Assembly: GCA_016802295.1 (NCBI GenBank)
Contig: JAESIW010000118.1
Span: 1,455,825 to 1,519,824, forward strand
Direction: 5' to 3'
DNA from: Brachionus rotundiformis
Lineage: Eukaryota; Rotifera; Eurotatoria; Ploima; Brachionidae
Length of the DNA stretch: 64,000 nucleotides
Made by a program: the position numbers and the translations under genes. The notes under the pieces were generated by a model. The model saw only the letters and a list, made by a program, of their open reading frames with translations. It did not search any database and was not told the DNA's origin. This document shows positions 33,837-44,965 of the stretch, in pieces. Numbering within the stretch: the stretch's first letter is position 1; every line of letters begins with the position of its first letter.

Positions 33837-35091
33837 GTTTCAAAAGATATTCTTAGACTCCAAATGCTTGAGACTTTATTCTAAAATATGTTGGTCTAAA
33901 ATAAACTCTAAATATGGCTCTAATTAAAATCAATTTTAGCGTAAAATGGTCTTGATTCCAATTAAGAATTTAGAATTTTTTTAATTTTTTCTCTCTATTT
34001 AAGATTAAATTTTAAATAGCTTTAGATGAATTAAAATTATGAATTCACTTTAAAGATTGTTAATTTTTGAAATATTTTTATCATAAAATTAACAATTGCA
34101 AATTTAAAGAATCTGAAATTCAGCACAAAAAAATTTATGATATTATGTTTAGATCGAATTTATTTATATATACAAGAAAATTATCAAAAATTAAAGTACA
34201 CCAAACTGGATATTTGATATTGTTAAAACAATAATTTTAAAAGATCATATTTATAGTATTTATAATTTAAAATGGATAACTTTTTTTCACATTGATAAAA
34301 TAGTAAGTAATAAACTAACATGCCTAAAAAGCCTATATAAATTAAAAAATTTCTTGTCAGCAATTTAAAAAAGATAAATTTTGATCATATTTTATAAAAA
34401 AATGCTTAAATCATTAAGGGTGGTCAATAGCCAGTTGCACAAATATGATGATTTAGGAATGATTTATAAATTCTCGAACAAAAACTAAAATAGGCCATAA
34501 AATAATAATAAATAAATAAAAAAAATTATCTGACGAAAAAAAGAATTTTAAATACTATAAATCAGCATATTTATTATAAACAAATAAATAGTCAATGACA
34601 TTTTTTGATTAAATTTTGGTCTAAATAATCGGCTCATTTGTTAAGTTATTTACAAAATTTATTTCTTATAAAAATAAAATAATTGAATAATTTATGAATA
34701 AATTTTTATTTTATTAAAATAATCAAAAAAACCTAAATTAAAACTGATAAAGTCCCATTTACATTTTAAACCTGAAGACAAAAAATATGTCGACATGTTC
34801 GGAAAAAAAATTATTAAAATAATATTCATGATTAATTATTGACTGAACCTGAATCGATATTAATTATGTTATGTGCACATTTAGGGGAGCCGACGAGCAT
34901 CGGCACAGGCAAACTAAGACTCGGCAGTGATGCTTGAGAAAACGCATATATTTCACAATTCTTAACTTAGCATTCACTCGAAGGGCCACCGGACCCACCA
35001 GACCACTAGACCTACTTTTTTCTTAATCAATTTTTCTAATTAACTCTTTCAGAATTTAGTAAATAGTAAAAAAAATTATGCTCTATCAAGA
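33837..35091. other. Intergenic region, divergent promoters
   Basis: AT-rich spacer between the orphan gene (minus) and the TASOR-like gene (plus). A locally GC-richer stretch at about 34884-35010 probably belongs to the TASOR-like promoter or 5' leader. Confidence 0.4.
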
Positions 35092-38000
35092 ATGACCGAT
35101 ATTTGCTCATCACAGACGTCGATAAGCTCGTCGCAGCTCGACACGGGCAAGTTTGTCATACCCAAGAAGACCAGATGCCAAGAGAACACGCTGAACGATT
35201 TGGAAAACGATTTATCCGTGGAAAAACAAGTACTCGAAGAAACCCTTAAAAAGTCACATTTTGATTTATTGAACCATCTAAGCGCCTACAAACGCACGCA
35301 GATCAAGCGAGTTGAGAACAAAGCGCTCGAAGACGAATACTCACGACTGTTGGCAAACAGGAAAGCCCAGATATCCGAATCGAACAAAAAATTGCACAAC
35401 TCGAACAACAAGATAAGCTTGATCGAGAGGTCACTGTTTTATGTGGTCAAGAGCGACGCTGAAATGATGGACATAGTCAAGAATGGGTTTACTTGTCGGC
35501 CGTCGGACGACGACGACTCGAACGTCCTCGGTCCCGCCGCTTACGGTCTCCACATGTCCAAACACTTGGACATCACTCTTTTGTACCAATATTATCTAAA
35601 GTTAAAATGGTTTTATGTCATTGTTGTCAAGACTTTTTACTCGGCGTTTCGGCTATCTGCGCCCGTGCCCGAACGAAACAAGCACTCGTATCCGGACCCG
35701 AGCGACGGCTTCGAGATGTCAAACCAATTGCCACACAACGACCAGCCCATCAAGGCCCGATACTACAATTCACTCGTAAGTTGTTCGATTTGTACAATTT
35801 TAATATGAATTTTTAATAAAATATTTGGTACAAATTGATATAATTGATAATTATTTTCTTTTTTATTTCAAGTCAAGTAAAATTTTAGTCAAAATAGATA
35901 AAAGTTAAAAGAGCATTGTGTTTTAGATAGTGTTTATTTAATTTAAATTAAATTTAAAAAGGCGGCTAATATTCAAAGTTGTAGACTAAATTGTAGTGGC
36001 TACATGGCTGCTAAATAAATGCATATTTATAAATGATAAAAACAAACAAACAAATATGTTTAAATGAGTTAAAAAATATTCAATATTATTCTTGTTAATT
36101 TATTTGATTTTATTTTATTTAGTAATGTAGTTTGGGAGATACCTAGGCAGGTTGGAGCGCAACTTAGTCCTTTCTTTCAGCCCAGTTATTTAAATAAGAC
36201 GATTGTTAGCCTACAAATATTCAAGGCATAAACATTTTTGCATCTTTAACTGCTTATTTCAATTATATTTTATAAATAACGGGTGTTCAAAAAAGGTTGT
36301 CGCGGATTTGTTTTCCATAAACTCTGGCGATTGGTTTATCCAACACTTTTGAAATTTTATACATACATACATTAGGCTTTGATGATTTCAAAACAGTATG
36401 TTCTTATTTATGGGCTTTTTCTGTCCCGGAAATAAACAGTATAAGTTAGACCCCACCTAAACAGTCTCAATGTCCTCCTGGTTATTCATATAATTTTAAT
36501 AAGTATTATATATAATTTAACAGATAATTTAACAAGGATCAAAATGATATATAGATCTTATTTTTATTACATTCTGTTCAAAAGATATACTGAAAAAACC
36601 CCGAAATTTTAACCTTTTTTAAAATAAGAAAAATTCGGTATATTTTTGATTTTAATCGAATAACTTTCGAACGGAACAAGATATTTACACCAAATTTTAA
36701 ACACTTATATAAATAGGATTCAAGTTTATGAAAAAATAAAAAATTTTAAAATTTATTATTTTTTTTACTATTTTATATTACTATTTAATGAAAAATATAT
36801 GGTACTCTTTAGGTCAAATTTTTTTGAAAAAAACTTTAATCAAAGTAAAAGTTAATGTGCTTAAATTAAAGCTAAAGAGCTGAACTTTAATTTGATATAC
36901 AATTTTCATCACTGGTTCTTTGTGTTTTAATATATATCTCAAAAAAATAAGAAAAAAAATTCTTTTTTTTAAAATTTATTAATTATTTGGATAGTTTCCT
37001 TTAGAATTCTCTACATTACGAACCCTTTTAGTAAAAGAACAAACTGATTTTTTTACCTCTTCTATTGGTACTTGATTAATTGCTTTTTTAATCTCTTCAA
37101 TAAGTTCAACTCTTGTTGCGAATTTTTTCATCCTCATTCGCGTCACAATCGCATTCGAGAGATAAAAATCGCATGGGTTCAAGTCAGGTGAATTGGGCGG
37201 CCAAATTTCTTTCGAAATAAACAAATGTAGATTATTTCTACAGTACTTTTGGCTTATATTTGCCGTATGTGGTTTCGCCCCATCCTGTTGGAATACCCAT
37301 TTATTTGTCCCACATAACCGATTTCCTTCACGCTTTGCAAAAGGCAAGATTTTTCTCTTGTAATAAATAGAGTCTATTGTCTCACCTTTTCAAAGGAATA
37401 AAATTTTATTGAATACATTTAATTTTTTATTTAATTACCCTCGCCTATGAAATAAGGATTAGTTAGGCCAAACTGTGTCATCCCCATCCAAACCATTACT
37501 GAAAGAGGGTTTTTTCTTACTCCATAATGTCCTTTAAAAAAAATTTTACACAAATTTTGAATTTTTTATTATTTTTTTACCTCCTTTTTTATCAGCTTCT
37601 TCACGAGAAATTGCATAAACTCTTTGATTTTGTTTATTTAAACCTCCATCGACAGTGAAAATTTTTTCATCTGAGAACATAATTGGAAAGTTTTTAAACA
37701 TTATTTTATGATTATTTACGGCTTTAAATTAAATTAATTGTGAATTATTTAATACTAATAGTGAAATAAAAAGTAAAGAAAAAAATATATTTTTATGGCA
37801 AAAATAAAAACCAAAAAGAACTTATTTTTTTTGACCAAGACCGTAGGCTCGAATTAAAAAGCAAACAAATCTATTGCTAAATCTTCTGCAGCTTTTATCA
37901 AGAATACAAAAGCTTCTTCTGTTTGATGACGAGATAGCATTAGGCCAAAGGGGTAGAAGCTTTTGTTTTTGTCAGCTGTACCACACAGTAAAACTGGATA

Positions 38001-41000
38001 GTTGGTTCTTTCTTTGGCTCAGATCATTATTAAGCTGTTGATGACTTCTATCAGTTAAATGTTCTCTCAGGTCTAGTAAATCAGATAGATCTAGGTGTTT
38101 TTTTAATTTTATTTAATTAAACAATTAAACTATTCAATTGAGGACTGAGTTTTGTAAATGTTGGTTGTAGGAATATTCGAATATGGGGAATAAATGGAAT
38201 AAAGCAGAAATAGTAAAGATTTAAATCAAAAACGGCATTCTAAAGTCAATATATATATATATATATATATACTAGAAGTAATTAAGAATGAAAACATTTC
38301 GTATTTTTCTACAATACTATTTGGGCTTATTACACTTTGAAAATATAATAACAGATTAAACTTTTATTTATTTAATTTATCAAAGTTAACAAGTACATCC
38401 AACCTTCTGTTTATTAGAGAAATTTTTCTTTTACTTAAAAATGTCTTGGTTGAGACCAACTTAATTTTAGAATTATTGCGATTGAAAAATTGAATGGTAA
38501 ACAATAGTAATTCAAAAAAATGTTTAAAAATTTAATTCCTATCCAAGTTTTTACCAACTAATCAGTTTTTATTTTCTAATATAAATTAAAAATGGTATTA
38601 ATAAATGGTATCAAATTAATCAAAGTCTTAATGATAAATAATGATTGTTAGATTATTTCATTCAATTAGCGAGAATAATTCTTTTTTTACTAATCAAAGA
38701 TTGTTTCAAATTATCTAATAATTCCATTTCTTGTTCAGAAAATTTTTTAAAACTATTAGGACTTTTGTCATGTCTTTTTTAGATATTTTTTTATAAAATA
38801 AAATGAAGCACCACATATCCTCATATATATATATATATCTTTTAACATGGCGAACGGGTTTTGATTTTTTGTCGAGTACAACCATGTTAAATTTTTGAAA
38901 GTCATTTATATATATAGTATATTAATTAAAAAATATTTTATTTTTAATTGTTTAAATTGTTTTTTTGTTCAAATGGACGAATATGCAGAAAAATGATTAA
39001 ACAGCATATTCAGTAATTGATCTGAGATAATCATTTATCGAATTTCTATTAGATGCCTTTAATTTAGATAAGTTTGAAATAAAATAATTGTAGCCAAATA
39101 TGCATTTTGTTAAAATGATAATTTTTTTTTTGGTTTTTCACTGCTTAAATACCATAAGACTATTTAAATATTTTATTTTATTTTTATTCTTATTTACATG
39201 AACGTACATTTTTTCTATCAATTTTATAATGCAGTACCGTAAACCCTTGCAAATAAGTGCCCCCAAAATCGTGTCTTTATTGATGAATTTAAGCCTTTAG
39301 ATGATAGAAAATTTTCTTCAAATTAAATATTTTATAAAGATCTAAGTATACTTTACAAGAAATCAACATAGATAGAACTAAGCCATTTTGGATTAGCTTT
39401 TAAAAAGGGGGTCTTAGGGGGGCACTTTTTTTGATTTTTGCAAGGGAATACGATTTCTTTTTGAGGAAATACGGTAGCTTTGTTTCCAAAATGTTGGACA
39501 ACAATGCAATTTATAAATCTTTCAGAAAGATTTGGAATTTGTGCTGAAACTACCTTTAAGTGTCCAGTGAGACTGGCTGTGAAAGGTTTGATTCTAAACA
39601 TGTATTCTTTTGTCTTGTTTGTTGATGAAAATTAATTAATTTAAAAAAAATATTTTTTATTCAATGAGTTAAAGTTGAGACATTCAATTTAACTTGTCTA
39701 AGTTTAAACAAAATTAGTCCATGTCTGGTTAATATTATTAATAAATGAATAGAAATGACCAAACAAATAGATAAAAATACTTATGAATATCCCTTAATTT
39801 GAGATTAGTGCACCTTTATTTGATTTTTTTTGAATAAGTATAAAAATAATATCTTTAATTAACTTGATTGTTGCCCAGGTAAATCAGGCTCAAATTAACC
39901 AATTAATCTATCGGGTTGACCAAAGATTGCCTTTTAATAAGATATGTTTTTTGACAAAATTTTTTTCCAAGTACCAAAAAAAAACAAACTTTGATAACTC
40001 TTAATTACAAAATAAAAAAAAAATATTTAATTAAAAATTAGTAGATAAATGATTAAAAATAATGGTATTTTTTAAAGGTTTATTTATTCGACAGTGACGA
40101 AGACTTGAACATAAGTGAAAAGCCTCGAAACATATTCGCCTGGGCTGTCCTCAAATACGAAGAATCTCAATCACTTCCGCTTGAAAAGCAGCTCATCAAT
40201 CTTTACATTAACCCGAACTCGAAGGACCTCAAACAACTGATCAAACTAAGGAAAAAACAACACCAACAAGCATTAAACAAGACAAATCTAGAGCCTCCCA
40301 AAGTAGCAACACCAATTCAGAAGCCAGCTCAGACCTTCAGGTTCAAGCCTCAACAGCCCCCCACTCAAGTGGCAACCACATCGCCAATTGTTCAATCACT
40401 CAATGTCAAACAATCCGACCGAACGCTTCATTGTCCCCAGACTGTGCCAATCCAAAACCCTTCATTGGACCAAATTGTCTCTCCAATCTTGCCAAAATGC
40501 GAGAAACCACAGAGCGCCGAAAGAATGCAAAAGAAACTAATAAGCATCTTTGGCTCGGAGGACTCCGAATCCGAGACTGACGAATCTGGAGACGAGCAAA
40601 ACTGGGCCCAATTTTGCTACCAATATTACATGGACAATTTCAATGATCTCATAGAAGAAATTCATACCAAGCCGCCCAGATGGCGTATCATATACGAACG
40701 AACAGGCCGACTTGGCGTCAAGTTTAAAAGCGAACAGCAGCTACGCAACAAAAAGAAATACAAAGGCGACTCTCGGTTCGAAATAAGGCTCGAGGACATA
40801 CGCAAAAGCAAGCTTAAATTTACCAACGCGGACAAGAATCAAGTGAACCTCAAGGACCCTACCAATAACTTAATACTTACGTATCATTTAAAACGGCTCA
40901 GAAACCATCCAGCTACCACTAGTGTGGTAAAGACCGAACCGGAGGTTAAGGTAAACAATGGGCCCATGGCTATCAAGGAACACAAGTCAGAGCGGCACAA

Positions 41001-43320
41001 AAAATTGGCCGAATATTCCCAAATTTTATCTGATATTAAAAAAAAGGCCGACAGAGGCGACCTGAAGACTATAAAGTCAGAAAAAACACAACCAGTTGAG
41101 AAAAAACCTAGACTTAGTCTCAATCAAGAGGTAACCACTTTGGAAAAACGCCTGCTTGCAAAGACAGACAATCAAAATAGTCAAAACAAGTGCCAGCAGG
41201 CAAAAAACTTCTGGGAACCGGACAAAGAGTCCGAGTTTTATTTGACTCGTATTCGGAGCGAAAAGTGCGAGCCGTTCACCGACGTGCTCATACTAACCAG
41301 GCTAAGTCTGAACAAAAAAGTGACCATCGAATACTCGAAGCAATTCTACGACTCCAATTCGAGTCTATTCGAGACAGAGATGGAAAAGTTTGTCCGCTTG
41401 AACAAAAATACATTTCCCTGTGACGAGTGGACCAAGTGTAAAATCGAATCTCACATAAAAGTCCCCCTAAGGCCTCAGACAGAGCCGCAGACAAGGCGAG
41501 AAAAATTCAGACAAAAATTCGTGCACCATATTCGAACCAGAAACCTAGTGACCAATTTTCAAGTGGACAATTTGAAAAAGTACGCCGATTTCAGGGACAG
41601 AGTTGAGATACACGCGGGCGGTTTCAATGGCCTGGTCATTGATACACATGGTAAACAAAATTGCCGCCAGTCCGACCCCGCCACCGATTTGTCCGAGGAG
41701 AGCCAGTCCTGCAAGCGCATGCCGCTCAACCAGAGCNNNNNNNNNNNNNNNNNNNNNNNNNNNNNNNNNNNNNNNNNNNNNNNNNNNNNNNNNNNNNNNN
41801 NNNNNNNNNNNNNNNNNNNNNNNNNNNNNNNNNNNNNNNNNNNNNNNNNNNNNNNNNNNNNNNNNNNNNNNNNNNNNNNNNNNNNNNNNNNNNNNNNNNN
41901 NNNNNNNNNNNNNNNNNNNNNNNNNNNNNNNNNNNNNNNNNNNNNNNNNNNNNNNNNNNNNNNNNNNNNNNNNNNNNNNNNNNNNNNNNNNNNNNNNNNN
42001 NNNNNNNNNNNNNNNNNNNNNNNNNNNNNNNNNNNNNNNNNNNNNNNNNNNNNNNNNNNNNNNNNNNNNNNNNNNNNNNNNNNNNNNNNNNNNNNNNNNN
42101 NNNNNNNNNNNNNNNNNNNNNNNNNNNNNNNNNNNNNNNNNNNNNNNNNNNNNNNNNNNNNNNNNNNNNNNNNNNNNNNNNNNNNNNCATGTGAAGAGTG
42201 GACCAAGTGTAAAATCGAATCTCACATAAAAGTCCCCCTAAGGCCTCAGACAGAGCCGCAGACAAGGCGAGAAAAATTCAGACAAAAATTCGTGCACCAT
42301 ATTCGAACCAGAAACCTAGTGACCAGTTTTCAAGTGGACAATTTGAAAAAGTACGCCGATTTCAGGGACAGAGTTGAGATACACGCGGGCGGTTTCAATG
42401 GCCTGGTCATTGATACACATGGTAAACAAAATTGCCGCCAGTCCGACCCCGCCACCGATTTGTCCGAGGAGAGCCAGTCCTGCAAGCGGATGCCGCTCAA
42501 CCAGAACAGAATGAAAGCGGAGCCAAGCGAGCCTGAGCCTTTGAAGCCGCCCGAACCTCCCGACGAGCCTGCTCCACCACCAGCTGACCTTGCTGACCGG
42601 ACTAAGAACAACATGCACCAAGAGACAAATACCAAAAAAAGAACCAAGCACAAAAAAAAGCTTAAACACAAAAAAAAAAGGCTAAAAAAGTCCAGCTCGG
42701 ACTCGTCCAGTGATTCGGACAACAGTGAGTCGGACAGTGACGAAAAGCACAGACACAAACACAAACAAAAGCACAAGCACAAGCGCAATAGGTCCAAGAA
42801 CAAGACAGATAATCCATCATATGATTTTCCCACATATGATTTTGATTTTGATCTGAATGAGGAATTTGTCGAGCATGCGATCAAGAGCGAATTGGACGAG
42901 TTTGTGACAGAGTGTGCGCCGATCGGACTGGATTATGGCACATTGAGTCAAGCCAGTCTGAGTTTGCCAGTTGCCAGACCGGAGAGCAAAGAAGCTGGCT
43001 GCGAGAGCCGGCTGACAGGATCGGCTAGCAACGAAAGCACACCCAAAGCCTGCACAAGACCAGTTCAATTCGGCACACCGGACAATCATTGGCAGCAAGC
43101 CCGATCTCAACAGTTTTCATCAGCACCCGGATTCAGATTCAACAAGACGCCCAGTGGCAACTCGCTTACCACTGGTCTAAATGGCAGCCTAAACAACACT
43201 TTAAACCAATCAACAGATGGTTCAAAAGTCCATCGCTTTAATCCCGTCAAAATGAAGCCAAATACCGAATCGACAAATCCAAATGCAAATGTGCCATGTA
43301 AACAAGAGTTTTTCAGATAA
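35092..43320 (+). CDS. TASOR-like protein (HUSH complex, pseudo-PARP domain)
   Basis: Exon 1 35092-35775 and exon 2 40078-43320, both phase 0, about 1300 aa as assembled. The N-terminus matches the DUF3715/pseudo-PARP region of TASOR: FVIPKK, ENKALEDEYSRLLANRKAQI, LFYVVKSDAEMMDIVKNGF, GPAAYGLHMSKHLDITLLY, KARYYNSLVYLFDSDEDLN (spanning the junction) and KPRNIFAWAVLKYE. TASOR scaffolds the HUSH complex that silences retroelements through H3K9 methylation. The rest includes a conserved-looking block (PPRWRIIYERTGRLGVKFKS; ENIRKSKLKF-type segment), another around FWEPDKESEFYLTRIRSEKC, and a Lys/His-rich basic tract near the end. The 4.3-kb intron holds mobile elements. Exon 2 contains an assembly gap and a repeated segment, so the true length is unknown. 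The TASOR call is good for the N-terminus, tentative for the remainder. Confidence 0.72.
36979..37701 (-). mobile_element. Tc1/mariner-type DDE transposase, N-terminally truncated, with introns
   Basis: Minus-strand exons from 37701 downward: MFKNFPIMFSDEKIF then VYAISREEADKKGG; then HYGVRKNPLSVMVWMGMTQF and NPYFIGEG; then the last exon PFAKREGNRLCGTNKWVFQQ, DGAKPHTA, PPNSPDLNPCDFYLSNAI. The three catalytic acidic residues of the DDE triad are present (SDEK, QQDGAKPHT, NSPDLNPCD), and separating gaps behave as short introns. The N-terminal helix-turn-helix DNA-binding part is missing. A possible terminal end with CGGGTGTTCAAAAAAGG lies at about 36281, but no matching inverted copy was seen on the far side. 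Probably immobile. Confidence 0.8.
38250..38272. repeat. (TA)n microsatellite
   Basis: Uninterrupted alternating A/T of about 23 bp within the TASOR-like intron. Confidence 0.8.
39235..39476. mobile_element. MITE with TACCGTA ends
   Basis: Begins TACCGTAAACCCTTGC with AAGTGCCCCC following, and ends with the inverted counterparts GGGGGGCACTT, GCAAGGGAATACG and TACGGTA. The inverted match is imperfect but in the same block order. Starts and ends with the same signature as the element at 43586-43859, so both appear to belong to one family. Lies in the TASOR-like intron. Confidence 0.6.
41420..42506. repeat. Duplicated 317-bp segment flanking an assembly gap
   Basis: 41420-41736 and 42190-42506 are near-identical (only about four substitutions that I see), separated by the N run 41737-42187. 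Each encodes the same peptide block (KCKIESHIKVPLRPQTEPQT and following). Divergence is at allelic level. This is most simply two haplotypes of one exon segment placed in tandem by the assembler, so the TASOR-like protein is probably shorter than annotated. Confidence 0.75.
41737..42187. other. Assembly gap (N)
   Basis: 451 unknown bases inside the last exon of the TASOR-like gene. Confidence 1.
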
Positions 43321-43585
43321 CAGTATTTGTGTCACCAATTTGGTCGGCTATTTAATTGTTTTTTTTTGTTTTTTTTTTTCTAATTTTTTGTCAAATTTTT
43401 TCAGGTTTTTTTTTCTGTGTGAAAATAAATGATCTAGCATTTTTATTGTAAATTAAAAAACCATTTATTTGTGTGTGTGTGAAAGTGTCACGATTTAAAG
43501 TTTGTTCCAAAGCATTGGTCAAACTGTTTGGAACTAAAATTGGTTTAATAAATAGTTGATAAATTAGTTTAAATTATTTTTAAAT
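43321..43585. other. 3' flank of the TASOR-like gene
   Basis: AT-rich 3' UTR and spacer, with a short GT tract at about 43471-43481. No other feature. Confidence 0.4.
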
Positions 43586-43859
43586 TACCGTAATGCCTTG
43601 CCCCCTAATGCATTGCACTTTAAACAAGAATTCTGGATTTTAATGCTGCATTTAATCCACTTTTTTTTCCAGATACGCTGCGACTAAAAATGCTGCAGTT
43701 AATGTCAAAATTTTGGTATAAATGCCGCATTAAATATTTAAAAATAATAAAAATTTTTTATTATTAAATTTTTTTTTTTATTATTTTTTAAATTAAATGC
43801 GACATTTATACCAAAATTTTGAAAATAAATGCCGCATTAGGGGGCAAGGCATTACGGTA
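43586..43859. mobile_element. MITE, 274 bp, near-perfect terminal inverted repeats
   Basis: Left end CCGTAATGCCTTGCCCCCTA and its exact inverted complement at the right end, both flanked by TA, which would be the target duplication of the Tc1/mariner/pogo group. Inside, a second inverted pair (TATAAATGCCGCATT-like and AATGCGACATTTATA) makes almost the whole element palindromic. There is no coding capacity. Confidence 0.85.
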
Positions 43860-43972
43860 GATTAATTTTTTTTTTAATTAGAAAAATTAGCCAAGTGTCA
43901 AAACTGACCTAATATTAAGTTTTTTTTGCTGACAAATAAAAAAATTCAAAAGAAAAAATTGATCTCGATCTA

Positions 43973-44131
43973 AAAATATTTAAAGATAATCTTGGAATTT
44001 TGTTTGATTCAACATAAAACTTCACTCCCATGCTAGATGATATTAAAGAGCGCTGTAATTCAAGGCTAAATTTAGTAAAATACCTATCATATAAAAAAAG
44101 GCATCTTGATTTTAAGACATTAGAGCCTAAA
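43973..44131 (+). mobile_element. Non-LTR retrotransposon (LINE) reverse-transcriptase scrap
   Basis: Plus-strand frame reading DNLGILFDST, a stop, then NFTPMLDDIKERCNSRLNLV and KYLSYKKRHLDFKTLEPK. This is the typical segment after the RT catalytic region of jockey-like LINEs (YLGI.FD..L.F..HI..I..RC..RLN..K). One in-frame stop, no flanking domains; dead fragment. Confidence 0.65.
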
Positions 44132-44965
44132 GTTGTTTTCTGCCTTGTAAATAACTAGGCATCTTTGGTTCATATTGCTTTTCTTGAAGGAATTTGATTG
44201 AGTCTCTTTGATTGATTGTGTCTTCATGATAGAACCATTTGTCAGCTTTCCGTATTTTACTAAAAGTATTTACCAGTATATTTGCGTCATTATTTTTTCC
44301 GTTCGAAAAAAAGGGCCAATCGATTCGATTATTGTACCATCTGTTGCCACTATAAACATAAATAGCAAGCACCTTTTCTTGTATTCATAAAAGGAAGCTT
44401 TTTATATATAAATAAAAATCGCGTCCCAAATTGTGATAACATCATTTTCATTAGCTTTCAATAAAACTTAAGCCATTGTAGTGGTATGATTTTTGATTAT
44501 ATCATCGCGATTTGTTGTAATAGAACCAATGTTCAGCGGGGTAAACTTATTGTTTAAGCTCTATGTAACTTTTTGGATGCATCTTTTTAGTCAGCTCTTT
44601 TACGCAAATACCAGTTCTCAATTTGGTCAAATAAAAACCAAGGGCATTAAATAATGAAATATACGCAGATTAATATTTAGTGCTAAAAAAATTAATATTT
44701 CAATCTTCTTAGGCATATTTAATTTAATTTTAGCATTTAAAAAATAGTTAATGCCTTTTTAACAACCTTTCTATCAAAAAACAAATATTCTCCCCTTAAT
44801 AATTGATTCAAACTTTGATTGGCCTTAAAATATAAAATAGTTTAGTAATTAACGAAATTTCAGTATTTTTTTTTTTAATTTTCTGATAAAAATTTATTAA
44901 TTAATTTAAATAAAATAATTTTAATTATATAATTATAATAATTCTAATTAATTTTTTTTTATAAA
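44132..44965. other. Intergenic spacer after LINE scrap
   Basis: Contains an 81-codon minus-strand frame (44372-44127, includes WYNNRIDWPFFSNGKNND) that I do not recognise; it might be transposon debris. The remainder is AT-rich. Confidence 0.35.

Larger units (their letters stand above)
35776..40077 (+). other. 4.3-kb intron of the TASOR-like gene
   Basis: Donor CTC|GTAAGT and acceptor TTTAAAG|GTT. This is by far the largest intron in the window, against about 50-100 bp for most others. It contains the transposase remnant at 36979-37701, a MITE at 39235-39476, and (TA)n tracts at about 38250-38272 and 38826-38840. The size is explained by mobile-element accumulation. Confidence 0.7.

Noticed and set aside
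39353..39601. 82-codon minus-strand frame
   Set aside because: Overlaps the MITE at 39235-39476 and is composed of its inverted repeat; no protein similarity.
42330..42884. 184-codon minus-strand frame rich in Leu/Cys
   Set aside because: Antisense of the Lys/His/Ser-rich part of the TASOR-like exon; low-complexity artefact.
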